From positions 124,001 to 188,000 of the forward strand of contig CAYOZN010000003.1 of assembly GCA_964408455.1 (NCBI GenBank): a DNA stretch of 64,000 nt, written 5' to 3'. A program made the position numbers and the translations under genes. Under the pieces are notes generated by a model that worked only from the letters and a program-made list of their open reading frames with translations, ran no database searches and was not told the origin of the DNA. Of the stretch, positions 16,560-24,479 are shown in pieces. Source of the DNA: CAYOZN01 sp964408455 (GTDB lineage: Bacteria > Planctomycetota > Phycisphaerae > UBA1845 > UTPLA1). Each line of letters opens with the position of its first letter. Position 1 is the first letter of the stretch.

Positions 16560-16820
16560 ATGACCGGCCGACATGCCATCGCGTTTTCCCTCATCCCCGG
16601 CGCCGGCGTCGCCCTGCGGACGTTCTACTGCTGAGGCCATCCCCTCGCGACGCTCGGTCTGGGCGCGATCGTGCTGGGTGTGCCGCTGGCCTGGAGCGCA
16701 GCCGCCGAGGGACTGAAGGTGCCGGCCGAACGGCCCTTTGCCGTGGCCGCATTTATTGTCCTGGCGATCGAAGCCGCCGCCCTCGTGGCCGGCCTCGCCG
16801 GGCTGCTGCCGTTCCGATGA
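16560..16820 (+). CDS. Candidate small membrane selenoprotein with in-frame UGA (Sec25)
   Basis: From ATG 16560 the frame runs 24 codons to TGA (16632-16634) and then continues open, as a sensible hydrophobic protein, to a second TGA at 16818. Read through, it is 86 residues with three likely membrane segments (about 5-22, 28-44, 59-84). The UGA follows Cys24, giving TFYC-U-GHPLATLGLG, a vicinal Cys-Sec pair at the end of the first segment. A consensus -10, an AAAGGAG Shine-Dalgarno four bases upstream and a SECIS-like hairpin just after the UGA argue for a living gene. I do not recognise the family; a redox or metal-binding role is only inferred. The alternative is a nonsense-mutated pseudogene. 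Confidence 0.6.
16645..16668 (+). promoter_or_regulatory. SECIS-like hairpin
   Basis: TCGCG (16645-16649) pairs with CGCGA (16664-16668). Above an asymmetric ACG bulge, CTC pairs with GGG, presenting the apical loop GGUCU (16656-16660). An alternative register, CGCTC/GGGCG, shows the same loop. The loop begins 21 bases after the UGA. From memory, bacterial SECIS hairpins sit about 16-37 bases after UGA with GG or GU starting the loop, and E. coli fdhF has a GGUC-type loop. SelB binding is inferred. Confidence 0.5.
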
Positions 16821-16860
16821 TATTGCCCGTCACGCACCACACCACTGTATGCCGTATGTG

Positions 16861-16928
16861 TTGACGCATTAACTTTTTGACGCTCGACTTTTCGACGTTT
16901 CGACGTTTCGACGTTTCGATTTTTGAGA
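16861..16928. repeat. AT-rich simple repeat (TTTCGACG type)
   Basis: Degenerate 8-10 bp units such as TTTTTGACG, TTTTCGACG and TTTCGACG run up to the mqnD start codon. The same type of sequence lies ahead of the E2 gene (25463-25690). It replaces a normal Shine-Dalgarno region at both genes. Confidence 0.75.
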
Positions 16929-16937
16929 TTTATGCAT

Positions 16938-17771
16938 ATGAACATACGTGTGGGTCACTCCCCCGATCCCGACGATGCCTTCATGTTCTACGCCCTCGCG
17001 CGCGAACTGATTGACACCGGCCCCTATCGCTTCTCGCACGAGATGGCCGACATCGAAACCCTCAACCGCCGCGCAGAGGCCGCCGAGCTCGAAGTCAGCG
17101 CCATCTCCATCCACCAGTACCCCTACGTCGCGAAGAACTACGCCCTGCTCGGCTGCGGTTGCAGCATGGGCGATGGCTACGGCCCCATGGTCGTGGCGAA
17201 GCGCCCCATGACGCGGGCCGACCTGCGCGGCAAACGCATCGCCGTCCCCGGCGAACAAACCACTGCATTTCTGGGGTTGAATCTGTGCCTCGGCCGCGGC
17301 ACCTTCGATCACGGCGTCGTCATGTTCGACGACATCCCCGCCGCCGTCGCCAGCGGTCAGTTCGATGCCGGTCTCATCATCCACGAGGCCCAGCTCACCT
17401 ACGCCCGCGACGGCCTGCATAAGGTGATCGACGTCGCCGAGTGGTGGCTCGGCGAGACCGGCCTGCCGCTGCCCCTGGGCGGCAACGTCATCCGCCGCGA
17501 TCTGGGCCCGGCCGTCATGCACGACGTCGCGGTGCTGCTGAGGCGTGCCATCCAGTTTGCACTGGACCACCGCCGCCCCGCCATCGAATACGCCCTTGAG
17601 TTCGGCCGCGGCCTCGATACCGACCTGACCGACCGCTTCGTCGATATGTACGTGAACAAGTGGACGCTCGACTACGGCGAACGCGGCCGCCAGGCCGTCC
17701 GCACGCTGCTGGCGCGAGCCCACGAGGCGGGCCTCGTCCCCGCCGCCGGCGTCATCGAGTTCATCGACTGA
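16938..17771 (+). CDS. mqnD: 1,4-dihydroxy-6-naphthoate synthase MqnD (futalosine menaquinone pathway)
   Basis: Converts cyclic dehypoxanthine futalosine to 1,4-dihydroxy-6-naphthoate in menaquinone synthesis. It has the periplasmic-binding-protein fold typical of MqnA/MqnD. The start VGHSPDPDDAFMFYAL matches the family SPCPNDTFIFxAL motif; KRIAVPGEQTTAFLGLNL, DDIPAAVASGQFDAGLIIHE (with the substrate-contacting HE) and GETGLPLPLGGNVI follow in order. 277 residues, normal length. ATG 16932 or 16938 are possible starts; no Shine-Dalgarno is visible because the upstream DNA is a simple repeat. It implies respiration using menaquinone. Confidence 0.9.
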   Translation: MNIRVGHSPDPDDAFMFYALARELIDTGPYRFSHEMADIETLNRRAEAAELEVSAISIHQYPYVAKNYALLGCGCSMGDGYGPMVVAKRPMTRADLRGKRIAVPGEQTTAFLGLNLCLGRGTFDHGVVMFDDIPAAVASGQFDAGLIIHEAQLTYARDGLHKVIDVAEWWLGETGLPLPLGGNVIRRDLGPAVMHDVAVLLRRAIQFALDHRRPAIEYALEFGRGLDTDLTDRFVDMYVNKWTLDYGERGRQAVRTLLARAHEAGLVPAAGVIEFID

Positions 17772-17790
17772 ATCCTTGCGGCTCGTTTCG

Positions 17791-17864
17791 GTGTCGCAAT
17801 TGCGGCACGATCAGAAATGAGCCCGGCCGTCTCGTCGCGCCACGAGCATCTACAATTGCGACAC
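17791..17864. repeat. Nested inverted repeat between convergent genes
   Basis: Outer arms GTGTCGCAATTG (17791-17802) and CAATTGCGACAC (17853-17864) are a perfect 12-bp pair. Inside lies CTCGT-CGCGCC-ACGAG. It sits between mqnD and the convergent transporter-like gene and has no U-tract. Confidence 0.6.
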
Positions 17865-17898
17865 GGCCGGCCCGTCCGCGCCTCCACCCTCTGATTTC

Positions 17899-20169
17899 CT
17901 ACTGCCCCGCATCCGCGTCCACATCATTCGCCGGCTGAGAAGCAGGCTCTGTCGCCGGCTGCGATGCCGCCTGCGTGGCAGCCGCCTGCCGCCGCGCCAT
18001 CTCCCGCGCGATCTCCAGATACTTCCCCAGCTCCCCGTTGCCCGGGCTTTCCGCCAGCGCCTTCTCAAACGCCTCCGCCGCCTCCGCGTGCCGGCCCGCG
18101 TTGCCCAGCGACTTCCCCAGCATCTCCAGCGTCCGCCCGTGCGACGGCGCCAGCTCCGCCGCCCTCGAGTACGCCGCGATCGCGCTGTGAAACATCGCCA
18201 GCGCCGCCGGCCGCTGCCCCGCCGACACTTCCGCCGTCCCCGCGTCGAAATACAGTCGCCCCAGGTTGCGCAGCGGTGCCGGCTCGTCCGGCTCCAGCGC
18301 CGCCGCCTTCATGAACGCCGCCTCCGCCTCCCCGTGCCGCCCGGCCTCCACGCAGCAGATGCCCAGGTTCAGCCACGCAAAATAGAAGCCCGGGTCCAGC
18401 TCGACCGCCTTCTCCAGATCGTCGATCGCCGCCTCAAACCGCCCGCGCCGCAAGGCCACGTCCGCCCGATGGTAATACTGGATCTTCAGATCCACGCCGC
18501 GCCGCCGCACCACGCCCGCCAGCAGCTGCTCCACCGGCGAATAATCATCCATCAGAACCAGTGGCTCCGTCCGATTCAGCACTTCGTCCAGCTCGCCCGC
18601 CTTCAGCAGCTGCGACTGCACCTCTCCCCCATAGGCCACACCGTCGTCCATGTCGCCCAGGTTCAGGTGCCGGTCCGATGTCACCACCACGAACGTCGTC
18701 CGTGCGTGGCGATCGGCCGCCTCCCCGATGAACACATTTACGTGGGCGAAGTTCTCCCGCGCCGTGCGCACCGTTGCCGCCAGCAATTTGCCCTCCTCCA
18801 GCATGTCGATCAGCGACATGAGATACACCCCATCCGGCCTCAGCAGCTTCTTGACGTTCGCCTGAAACTCCTTCGTCGCCAGGTGGTACGGCACATTGAA
18901 GTCGCTGACCGCGTCCAGAAAGACATAGTCGAACCTGTCCGCCGTTCCCGACGCCACCAAATCCTTGACGTGCTGCCGCGCATCCAGATGCACGATCTTC
19001 ATGCGCGGATCGTCGGCCAGGCCGAAGGCCGCGCGCGCCGCCTCCGTCACCATCGGATCGATCTCCACCACCTCGATTTGCGCCTTCGGATAGCGCCGCA
19101 GAATGTCGCGCGGATGCGTATACCCGCCGCCGCCCAGGATCAGCGCCTGCAACTCGTCCCCGCCGCCGCGCGACCGAAGCGTGTGTGCCGTCACTGCGGC
19201 ATAGACGCGCTCGTAACCGTACAAGAGCACATCCGGCCGCGACGGATCGAACTGGCTGTGCTTCAGCCGGTCCAGCAGCATGACCAGCTGCCCCGGCTTC
19301 TCGTGATCGCGCGCCACGCGCACCTGCGAATAGGCGCTGTCCCGCAAAAAGAGCGTGTCCGGATCTTCGTGATCGCGCAGCCCCAGATCGGCCGTGCGCT
19401 CCCGCACCTGCTTCCACGGACCCACCGCCAATAGCAGCACCAGCCCCGCCGCCGCCAGCCATCCGCGGGCCAGCCAGTACCGCCGGCTCAGTGTAACGGC
19501 CACGACACCGAGAATGAGCGACGACACGTAGCCCGCCACGTACAACCCCAGCGCTTCGATCATGAAAAAGCCGGCCGCGAAGGTGCCGGCGATGCACCCG
19601 AGCGAATTCCAGGCGTACACGTCCCCCAGAATCCGGCCGCGCCCGTGGCCCGTCTCCAGCGCCGCCTTCGCCGCCACCGGCGCGATCGCCCCCAGACACG
19701 CGCTCGGCAATACGAACGTGACCAGCGCATGCACCGCCGTCCGCTGCGGCCACGTCAGCTGCCACAATGCCGCCCAGTCCCCCACCAGCGCATTCACCAC
19801 CGGCGTCAGAAAACAGGCCGCCGACGCCAGCACGAACATCCGCGTCAGCAGCGGTCGCGCCGATTCCCGATCCGCCAGCAGCCCGCCGACATAGTTGCCG
19901 ATCGCCAGCCCGCCGAGCACCGAACCGATGATCGCGCTGACCGTGAAGTGCGACGTCCCGAAAAACCGCGAGACCATCCGGAAGGCCAGCACCTCCAGCA
20001 TCATCACCGCCGCCCCGGCCACCAGCGCCAGCGCGCACGCGCCCGCCAGCGACAATGGCCGCGTGTCCGGCGCATGCCGCTCCGCACCCGTCGCATTTGC
20101 CGGCGCCGGCGGAATCTTCGCCGCGTCCGTCGTCTCAACTGCTGCGCTCAATTCACATACTCCAGGCAC
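17899..20169 (-). CDS. MFS-like membrane domain fused to spermidine synthase-like domain and TPR tail
   Basis: 756 residues in three parts. Residues about 40-260 are hydrophobic with several membrane spans, as in fused MFS/spermidine-synthase proteins. Residues about 280-520 form a spermidine-synthase-like Rossmann methyltransferase fold: LILGGGGYTHPRDILRRYP, VVEIDPMVTEAAR, DARQHVKD, FDYVFLDAVSD. Residues about 560-720 are TPR repeats (ALRRGRFEAAIDDLEKAVEL and others). Whether a polyamine or another aminopropyl product is made is unknown. The start used is a GTG at 20169 with weak Shine-Dalgarno. DUF89 lies 139 bases upstream on the same strand. Confidence 0.85.
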   Translation of the reverse strand: MPGVCELSAAVETTDAAKIPPAPANATGAERHAPDTRPLSLAGACALALVAGAAVMMLEVLAFRMVSRFFGTSHFTVSAIIGSVLGGLAIGNYVGGLLADRESARPLLTRMFVLASAACFLTPVVNALVGDWAALWQLTWPQRTAVHALVTFVLPSACLGAIAPVAAKAALETGHGRGRILGDVYAWNSLGCIAGTFAAGFFMIEALGLYVAGYVSSLILGVVAVTLSRRYWLARGWLAAAGLVLLLAVGPWKQVRERTADLGLRDHEDPDTLFLRDSAYSQVRVARDHEKPGQLVMLLDRLKHSQFDPSRPDVLLYGYERVYAAVTAHTLRSRGGGDELQALILGGGGYTHPRDILRRYPKAQIEVVEIDPMVTEAARAAFGLADDPRMKIVHLDARQHVKDLVASGTADRFDYVFLDAVSDFNVPYHLATKEFQANVKKLLRPDGVYLMSLIDMLEEGKLLAATVRTARENFAHVNVFIGEAADRHARTTFVVVTSDRHLNLGDMDDGVAYGGEVQSQLLKAGELDEVLNRTEPLVLMDDYSPVEQLLAGVVRRRGVDLKIQYYHRADVALRRGRFEAAIDDLEKAVELDPGFYFAWLNLGICCVEAGRHGEAEAAFMKAAALEPDEPAPLRNLGRLYFDAGTAEVSAGQRPAALAMFHSAIAAYSRAAELAPSHGRTLEMLGKSLGNAGRHAEAAEAFEKALAESPGNGELGKYLEIAREMARRQAAATQAASQPATEPASQPANDVDADAGQ

Positions 20170-20275
20170 GCGCCTGAAAACGGGCGCCCGCGTTCTCCCG
20201 GCCGTTCAGCATTGTCCCAGATTTCCCGCCGCCAACAACGCCACGCCCGCCGGCTCATGTCCCCTCCCAAAGGGC

Positions 20276-20306
20276 ATTCTGCATTTTGAATTTTGAATTT
20301 TGAATT
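20276..20306. repeat. AT-rich simple repeat (TTTTGAA)
   Basis: ATTTTGAATTTTGAATTTTG-type repeat, three units, just after the DUF89 stop codon region. It is AT-rich in a GC-rich setting and resembles other simple intergenic repeats in this window. Confidence 0.6.
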
Positions 20307-20308
20307 CC

Positions 20309-21361
20309 TCACTCCACCTTCACCACCGAATCGAAGAGCCTCACCCCGATCAGCTCCGCCACCATCGGATCCTTGATCATCGCCGCCTTGACGCAGTCCA
20401 CGCGGAAGACGGCGTCGTAGTTGCTCTCGATCGCCCGGCCCATTCCCTCCAGGATCACCAGATCGCAATCCGCCGCCGCCGCGCAGCACGCCGCGCTGCA
20501 CTGCGACAGGTCGATCAGCGGCGAATGACAGCCGGATGGCACCACCACCAGCCGATCGTCGCGCACGAGCCCGTCGAGCACCGAATCCACGCGCCGCATC
20601 CGCCCGAGCAGCTCCACCAGTTCGCCCGCCGTCACGTCGTTCAATGACGGCGAGTCGTTCGCCGCCATCACCACCCGGATTCCCCGCCGCGCCAGCTCCC
20701 GCGCCAGCGGCACCGCCCCCAGCACGATGTCCGGCCCGGCATTGTCCACGAAGAACATCGCCTGCCCATAGCCGCGGCCCCCCGGCGAAAGTGCCGCAGT
20801 CAAGGCATCCACCCCGTCCACCGGCCACGGCCGCGGACGCACCCGCGACACGGCCGACGCAAAAAGCCCCCCATCCGACTCGAACGCGTCCACCGCCGCC
20901 TTCGAACCCAGATCGAACAGGTTGCCCGCCATCAGCCCCACGAAGATTCGCTCGACCCGCGCATCGGACGGCGTGCCGTCCAGCTCCGCCACCAGTCGCG
21001 GATACTCCCGCAGCGCCGCGTCGTTCTCCCGCCGCTTGATCGTCTCGAACGGATCGCCCATGCCCAGCGCCGCGAACACCTCCTCGCGATAAAGCGTCAG
21101 CTCCAGCACCGTCAGCCGCCCGCGCAGCCCCGGCTCGCGCCGCAGCCGGGCCAGGCCGTCCAGATAATCGCGCCGAAATTCCGGCCACACCGGCAGTTCG
21201 CATAATCGGCCGCCCTCGGCCGTCGGCAATGCCGCCAAGGTGTCGATGTGCCGCTCGAACAGCGCCAGCCAGTACTCCCGAACGCGCTCGCCATCCCGAA
21301 GCAGGTCCTGGATGCAGGGGCGATACCGGTCCGGCTCACTCAACAGCGGAAAGATGGGCAT
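20309..21361 (-). CDS. DUF89 damage-control phosphatase-like protein (PANK4 C-terminal type)
   Basis: 350 residues. The late segment matches DUF89 metal-dependent phosphatases: FFVDNAGPDIVLGAVPLARE with the metal-binding DN, VVMAANDSPSLNDVT, then CDLVILEGMGRAIESNY and KAAMIKD. The pattern is closest, from memory, to the phosphatase domain at the end of pantothenate kinase 4. The family removes damaged phosphometabolites such as oxidised phosphopantetheine (family knowledge). ATG 21361 is chosen because a longer frame would run into the divergent HEAT gene promoter. Substrate is unproven. Confidence 0.82.
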   Translation of the reverse strand: MPIFPLLSEPDRYRPCIQDLLRDGERVREYWLALFERHIDTLAALPTAEGGRLCELPVWPEFRRDYLDGLARLRREPGLRGRLTVLELTLYREEVFAALGMGDPFETIKRRENDAALREYPRLVAELDGTPSDARVERIFVGLMAGNLFDLGSKAAVDAFESDGGLFASAVSRVRPRPWPVDGVDALTAALSPGGRGYGQAMFFVDNAGPDIVLGAVPLARELARRGIRVVMAANDSPSLNDVTAGELVELLGRMRRVDSVLDGLVRDDRLVVVPSGCHSPLIDLSQCSAACCAAAADCDLVILEGMGRAIESNYDAVFRVDCVKAAMIKDPMVAELIGVRLFDSVVKVE

Positions 21362-21480
21362 GGCCTCGCTATCGTCAGCGCCATTCGCACGGTCAACACG
21401 GGAAAGGCGCGGGCGGGTAAAATCGTTCACAATGGGCAGGCGACTGGCCGCCCGCGGGCAAAAATCGGGAACCGACGGAG

Positions 21481-21486
21481 TATAAT
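21481..21486 (+). promoter_or_regulatory. -10 element almost touching the start of the HEAT-like gene
   Basis: A perfect TATAAT lies 3 bases ahead of ATG 21490. If used, transcription would start near 21493 and the first usable start would be ATG 21496 or 21502, an essentially leaderless mRNA. Confidence 0.4.
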
Positions 21487-21489
21487 CAC

Positions 21490-22746
21490 ATGGCCATGGG
21501 CATGCATCCAATCCGCCACTGTCGTCCGATCGCGTTCCTGTGCGCCCTCGCGGCGTGCGCGCTTTCGCTGGCGACACGTGCCGCCGCCGACACCTACACG
21601 ATGAAGAATGGTGAGAAGATCGAGGGCGAACTCCTCGAAGAACGCGGCGAACGCCTGCGCATCCGCACCATCATCGGCATCGTCGACGTCGACAAGAGCG
21701 ACATTGCCTCGGTCAAGAAGAAAAAAACCCCGTGGAAGCTCTACGAAGAAAAGAGCCGCGCCTGCGCCGACACCGCGCAGGCCCACTGGGAGCTGGCCCG
21801 CTGGTGCGAAAAGCGCGGCCTCGGCGCCGAACGCCGCGCCGAACTCGAACTCGTCATCGAGCTCGATCCAAACCACGCGAAGGCCCGCGCCGCACTCGGC
21901 TATGTCCCCGATGGTCAGGGCGGCTGGCGACGCCCGCCCAATCCCAACGCCCTGTCGCCCGAGGAGATTGAAGCCCGCAAGGCCGAAGAAGAACAGGAAA
22001 AGCTCCTCCGCAAGCTCATCACCGAGTGGTTCATCAAGGTCAAGGCCATCGCCCGCGGCCGTTTTGATGGCGAGCGCTCCACCAGCGCCAAGTTCAAGAA
22101 GGGCCGCGAGCTGATCCTCGCCATTCGCGATCCGCTCGCCCTGCCCGCCCTCGCCGGCGTGCTCAGCACCGGCAAGGCCGACGTGCGCCTGGTGCTCGTC
22201 GAGGCCCTCGCCAAGTTTCCCGACGATGAAGCGACGATGAACCTCCTCGTCATGTCGCTCATGGATCCGTCCAAACAGGTCCGCCAGCGCGCCGCCATCG
22301 AGCTGATTCCGCGGCAGGATGCGCGGATCATCCGCCGCCTGCGCGACGCCCTCACCTCCCGCGACGAAGGCATCATCCGCAACGCCGCCGTCGCCCTTGG
22401 CATCCTCAAGGCGCGCGATGCCGTTGAAGACCTCGTGCAGGTCCTCTCCACCGAAGAAGTGCGGCCCGTCGTCGTGCCCACGCCCGTCTATCTCGGTCAG
22501 GTTCACCGCACCTGGGGCGGCTATCGCCGCTACGCCTTTGCCGGCGGCCTCTTGCCCTATGCCCCCGCCGGCATCGGCGTTCTCGGCTCCGGCAGCATGG
22601 TCGGCACCGAGTACTACACCGAGCTCCAGATCGTCTCCGTCTATCGCACCGAGGTGCAGGAGGCGCTGATCAGCATCACCGGCCAGAACCACGGCTTCGA
22701 CGCCGACGCCTGGCTGCTCTGGTGGAAGCAGAACCACCCCCACTGA
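21490..22746 (+). CDS. Exported HEAT-repeat-like protein of unknown function
   Basis: Up to 418 residues with a signal peptide (IAFLCALAACALSLATRAAA). An N-terminal beta module (YTMKNGEKIEGELLEERGER ... GIVDVDKSDIASVKK) resembles the small beta domain often found at the start of planctomycete envelope proteins. A helical TPR-like segment (about 85-150) follows, then HEAT/armadillo-like repeats (about 210-330: LPALAGVLSTGKADVRLVLV, MSLMDPSKQVRQRAAIEL, LTSRDEGIIRNAAVALGIL). The C-terminal part is Gly/Tyr-rich. Three ATGs (21490, 21496, 21502) are possible. The function is unknown; a scaffold role is inferred. Confidence 0.75.
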   Translation: MAMGMHPIRHCRPIAFLCALAACALSLATRAAADTYTMKNGEKIEGELLEERGERLRIRTIIGIVDVDKSDIASVKKKKTPWKLYEEKSRACADTAQAHWELARWCEKRGLGAERRAELELVIELDPNHAKARAALGYVPDGQGGWRRPPNPNALSPEEIEARKAEEEQEKLLRKLITEWFIKVKAIARGRFDGERSTSAKFKKGRELILAIRDPLALPALAGVLSTGKADVRLVLVEALAKFPDDEATMNLLVMSLMDPSKQVRQRAAIELIPRQDARIIRRLRDALTSRDEGIIRNAAVALGILKARDAVEDLVQVLSTEEVRPVVVPTPVYLGQVHRTWGGYRRYAFAGGLLPYAPAGIGVLGSGSMVGTEYYTELQIVSVYRTEVQEALISITGQNHGFDADAWLLWWKQNHPH

Positions 22747-22813
22747 CCTCTCCGCGAGCCGGACCCCATTCGCGCCGGAGCCTCTCCGCGAGCCCGGCCC
22801 TTCTCTGCGAGCC
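22747..22813. repeat. Short direct repeats CTCTCCGCGAGCC
   Basis: Three copies of CCTCTCCGCGAGCC (22747, 22781, and a variant TTCTCTGCGAGCC at 22801) directly after the HEAT-like gene. No hairpin or coding role is evident. Confidence 0.55.
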
Positions 22814-22983
22814 GACCGTGTCGGTCCGGCGCCCTTCCATCAACCGCGCCCTTCGATTCGCGAGTACATGGAAATACACCGCACAAACCCTCGAAAATCC
22901 CACCCCCTTCATCCAGCTCCGCCCGCTCCACTCCTCGCTATTCAGGAATCTCAAGTTTGGCTAGAATCCAAGCTGCCCTGACT

Positions 22984-23016
22984 GGCCCGCTCCGTCGCCC
23001 GGAGCGGGCCCTGTTT
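22984..23016 (+). terminator. Terminator-like hairpin in the pdhA leader
   Basis: GGCCCGCTCC and GGAGCGGGCC form a perfect 10-bp stem with a 7-base loop, followed by CTGTTTT. It lies just before the pdhA Shine-Dalgarno (GGAAGGGAG, 23018-23026). It could end read-through from the HEAT gene or act as an attenuator for pdhA if transcription starts at a TAGAAT near 22962. Confidence 0.6.
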
Positions 23017-23031
23017 TGGAAGGGAGAATCC

Positions 23032-24162
23032 GTGCCGCGCGAGACCATCAAACTCAAGAACCGTATCGAATCCCTCTCGATCCTCGACGCCGACGGCAAG
23101 GTCGATAAGTCGCTGGAGCCCAAAATCAGCGAGGCCGACCTCAAGAAGCTCTTCCGCGCCATGACGCTGTCGCGCCGCTACGACGAGCGCATGCTCAAGC
23201 TCCAGCGCCAGGGCCGCATCGGCACCTACGGCCCCGCCCTCGGGCAGGAGGCCGCCTCCCTCGGCCCCGCCTACGTCATGAAGAAGGAAGACTGGCTCGT
23301 CCCCAGCTTTCGCGAGCCTGCCGCAATGCTCTATCGCGGCTGGCCCATGGACAAGCTCATGCTCTGGTGGGGCGGCAACGAGTTCGGCGCCACGCCCCCC
23401 GACGGCGTCAACGACATGCCCATCTGCGTGCCCGTCGCCTCCCAGGTGCAGTACGGCGCCGGCATCGCCTGGGGCCTCAAGCTCCAGAAGAAGAAGGCCG
23501 TCGCCATCGGCTTCGTCGGCGACGGCGGCACCAGCGAGGGCGACTTCCACGAGGGCATGAACTGCGCCGCCATCTTCGGCGCCCCCTTCATCATGATCAT
23601 CCAGAACAACCAGTGGGCCATATCCCTGCCCCGTGCCAAGCAGTCGGCATCGGAGACGCTCGCCCAGAAGGCCCTCGCTTACGGCATCGACGGCATCCAG
23701 TGCGACGGAAACGACATCCTCGCCATGATCGTCGCCACGCGCGAAGCGGCCGAAAAGGCCCGCGCCGGCGGAGGCCCGTCCCTCATCGAAGCCGTCACCT
23801 ATCGCCTCGGCGTCCATACCACCGCCGACGATCCCAAAAAATACCGCACCGACGAGGAAGTCGAGTGCTGGAAGCCGAAGGACCCGCTGCTGCGCTTCTG
23901 GAAGTATGTCAACGCCAGGAACGTCCTCAGCGAAAAAGAACGGGATGCGATGGAAGAGGAGATTCAGGAGTCGATTTCGGCCGCGGTCAAAAAGACCGAA
24001 TCCTTTGAGCCCGACATCCTCGAACCCTTCCAGCATTGCTACGCCGAGATGACGCCCGAACTCAAGCGCCAGCTCGAGCACTTCAAGGACTACCTCAACG
24101 GCTCCGCCCCCGGCGGCATCGGCGTCAAAGGCTCGCACGCCCTGAGCCCGAATATGCATTGA
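23032..24162 (+). CDS. pdhA: Pyruvate (or branched-chain 2-oxoacid) dehydrogenase E1 component, alpha subunit
   Basis: Thiamin-diphosphate-dependent decarboxylase subunit that, with PdhB, forms E1 of the pyruvate dehydrogenase complex. The TPP motif GDGGTSEGDFHEGMNCAA begins at residue about 163 and ends with QNNQWA (about 191-196). GTYGPALGQEAA and the phosphorylation-loop-like YRLGVHTTADDPKKYR are also typical. The GTG at 23032 is preferred over a TTG 75 bases upstream because GGAAGGGAG sits five bases ahead. 376 residues. Branched-chain dehydrogenase specificity is possible; no E3 gene is present here. Confidence 0.92.
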   Translation: MPRETIKLKNRIESLSILDADGKVDKSLEPKISEADLKKLFRAMTLSRRYDERMLKLQRQGRIGTYGPALGQEAASLGPAYVMKKEDWLVPSFREPAAMLYRGWPMDKLMLWWGGNEFGATPPDGVNDMPICVPVASQVQYGAGIAWGLKLQKKKAVAIGFVGDGGTSEGDFHEGMNCAAIFGAPFIMIIQNNQWAISLPRAKQSASETLAQKALAYGIDGIQCDGNDILAMIVATREAAEKARAGGGPSLIEAVTYRLGVHTTADDPKKYRTDEEVECWKPKDPLLRFWKYVNARNVLSEKERDAMEEEIQESISAAVKKTESFEPDILEPFQHCYAEMTPELKRQLEHFKDYLNGSAPGGIGVKGSHALSPNMH

Positions 24163-24169
24163 GGAGAGG

Positions 24170-24246
24170 GGCAAGGGATAAGGGGCAAGGGATAAGGGAC
24201 AAGGGAAAAGGTAACAGGGAACAGGGAACGGGGAACAGGGCACAGG
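24170..24246. repeat. Purine-rich degenerate tandem repeat
   Basis: Units such as GGGATAAGG, GGGACAAGG and GGGAACA repeat for about 75 bases after the pdhA stop codon. Confidence 0.7.
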
Positions 24247-24260
24247 TAATTAGGGAACAA

Positions 24261-24414
24261 CGCGTCCCGTAGGGACGCGCGAAAATAGCCCAGCGTTTCA
24301 ACGCTGGGTAGCGGACGACAACACATGAGTAAGTCCCGTAGAGACGACTGAAAATAGCCCAGCGTTTCAACGCTGGGCAAAGCACGACAGGAAGCAGACA
24401 AGTCCCGTAGGGAC
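24261..24414. repeat. REP-like palindrome cluster
   Basis: Two hairpin types alternate. Type 1 is GTCCCGTAGGGAC (24264-24276, a variant at 24333-24345, and 24402-24414). Type 2 is CCCAGCGTTTCAACGCTGGG (24289-24308 and 24358-24377). Type 1 is followed by GACTGAAAATAGC and then type 2, with a 69-base period. The layout is like bacterial REP/BIME elements mobilised by RAYT transposases; no RAYT gene is in the window. Confidence 0.85.
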
Positions 24415-24479
24415 GACTGAACGCACCGACGGCACACGCACACGCGCGTGCCGTCCGACTGACACGCTGGAGAAGAAAA

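Larger units (their letters stand above)
24163..24479. other. Repeat-filled gap between pdhA and pdhB
   Basis: Contains a purine-rich array (24170-24246) and REP-like palindromes (24261-24414). No gene. The gap separates two subunits that are usually adjacent, so the repeats probably inserted inside an operon. Confidence 0.7.

Noticed and set aside
16560..16634. A 24-residue peptide ending at the first TGA
   Set aside because: Possible as a leader peptide, but the continued coding quality and membrane segments after the TGA make read-through the better reading.
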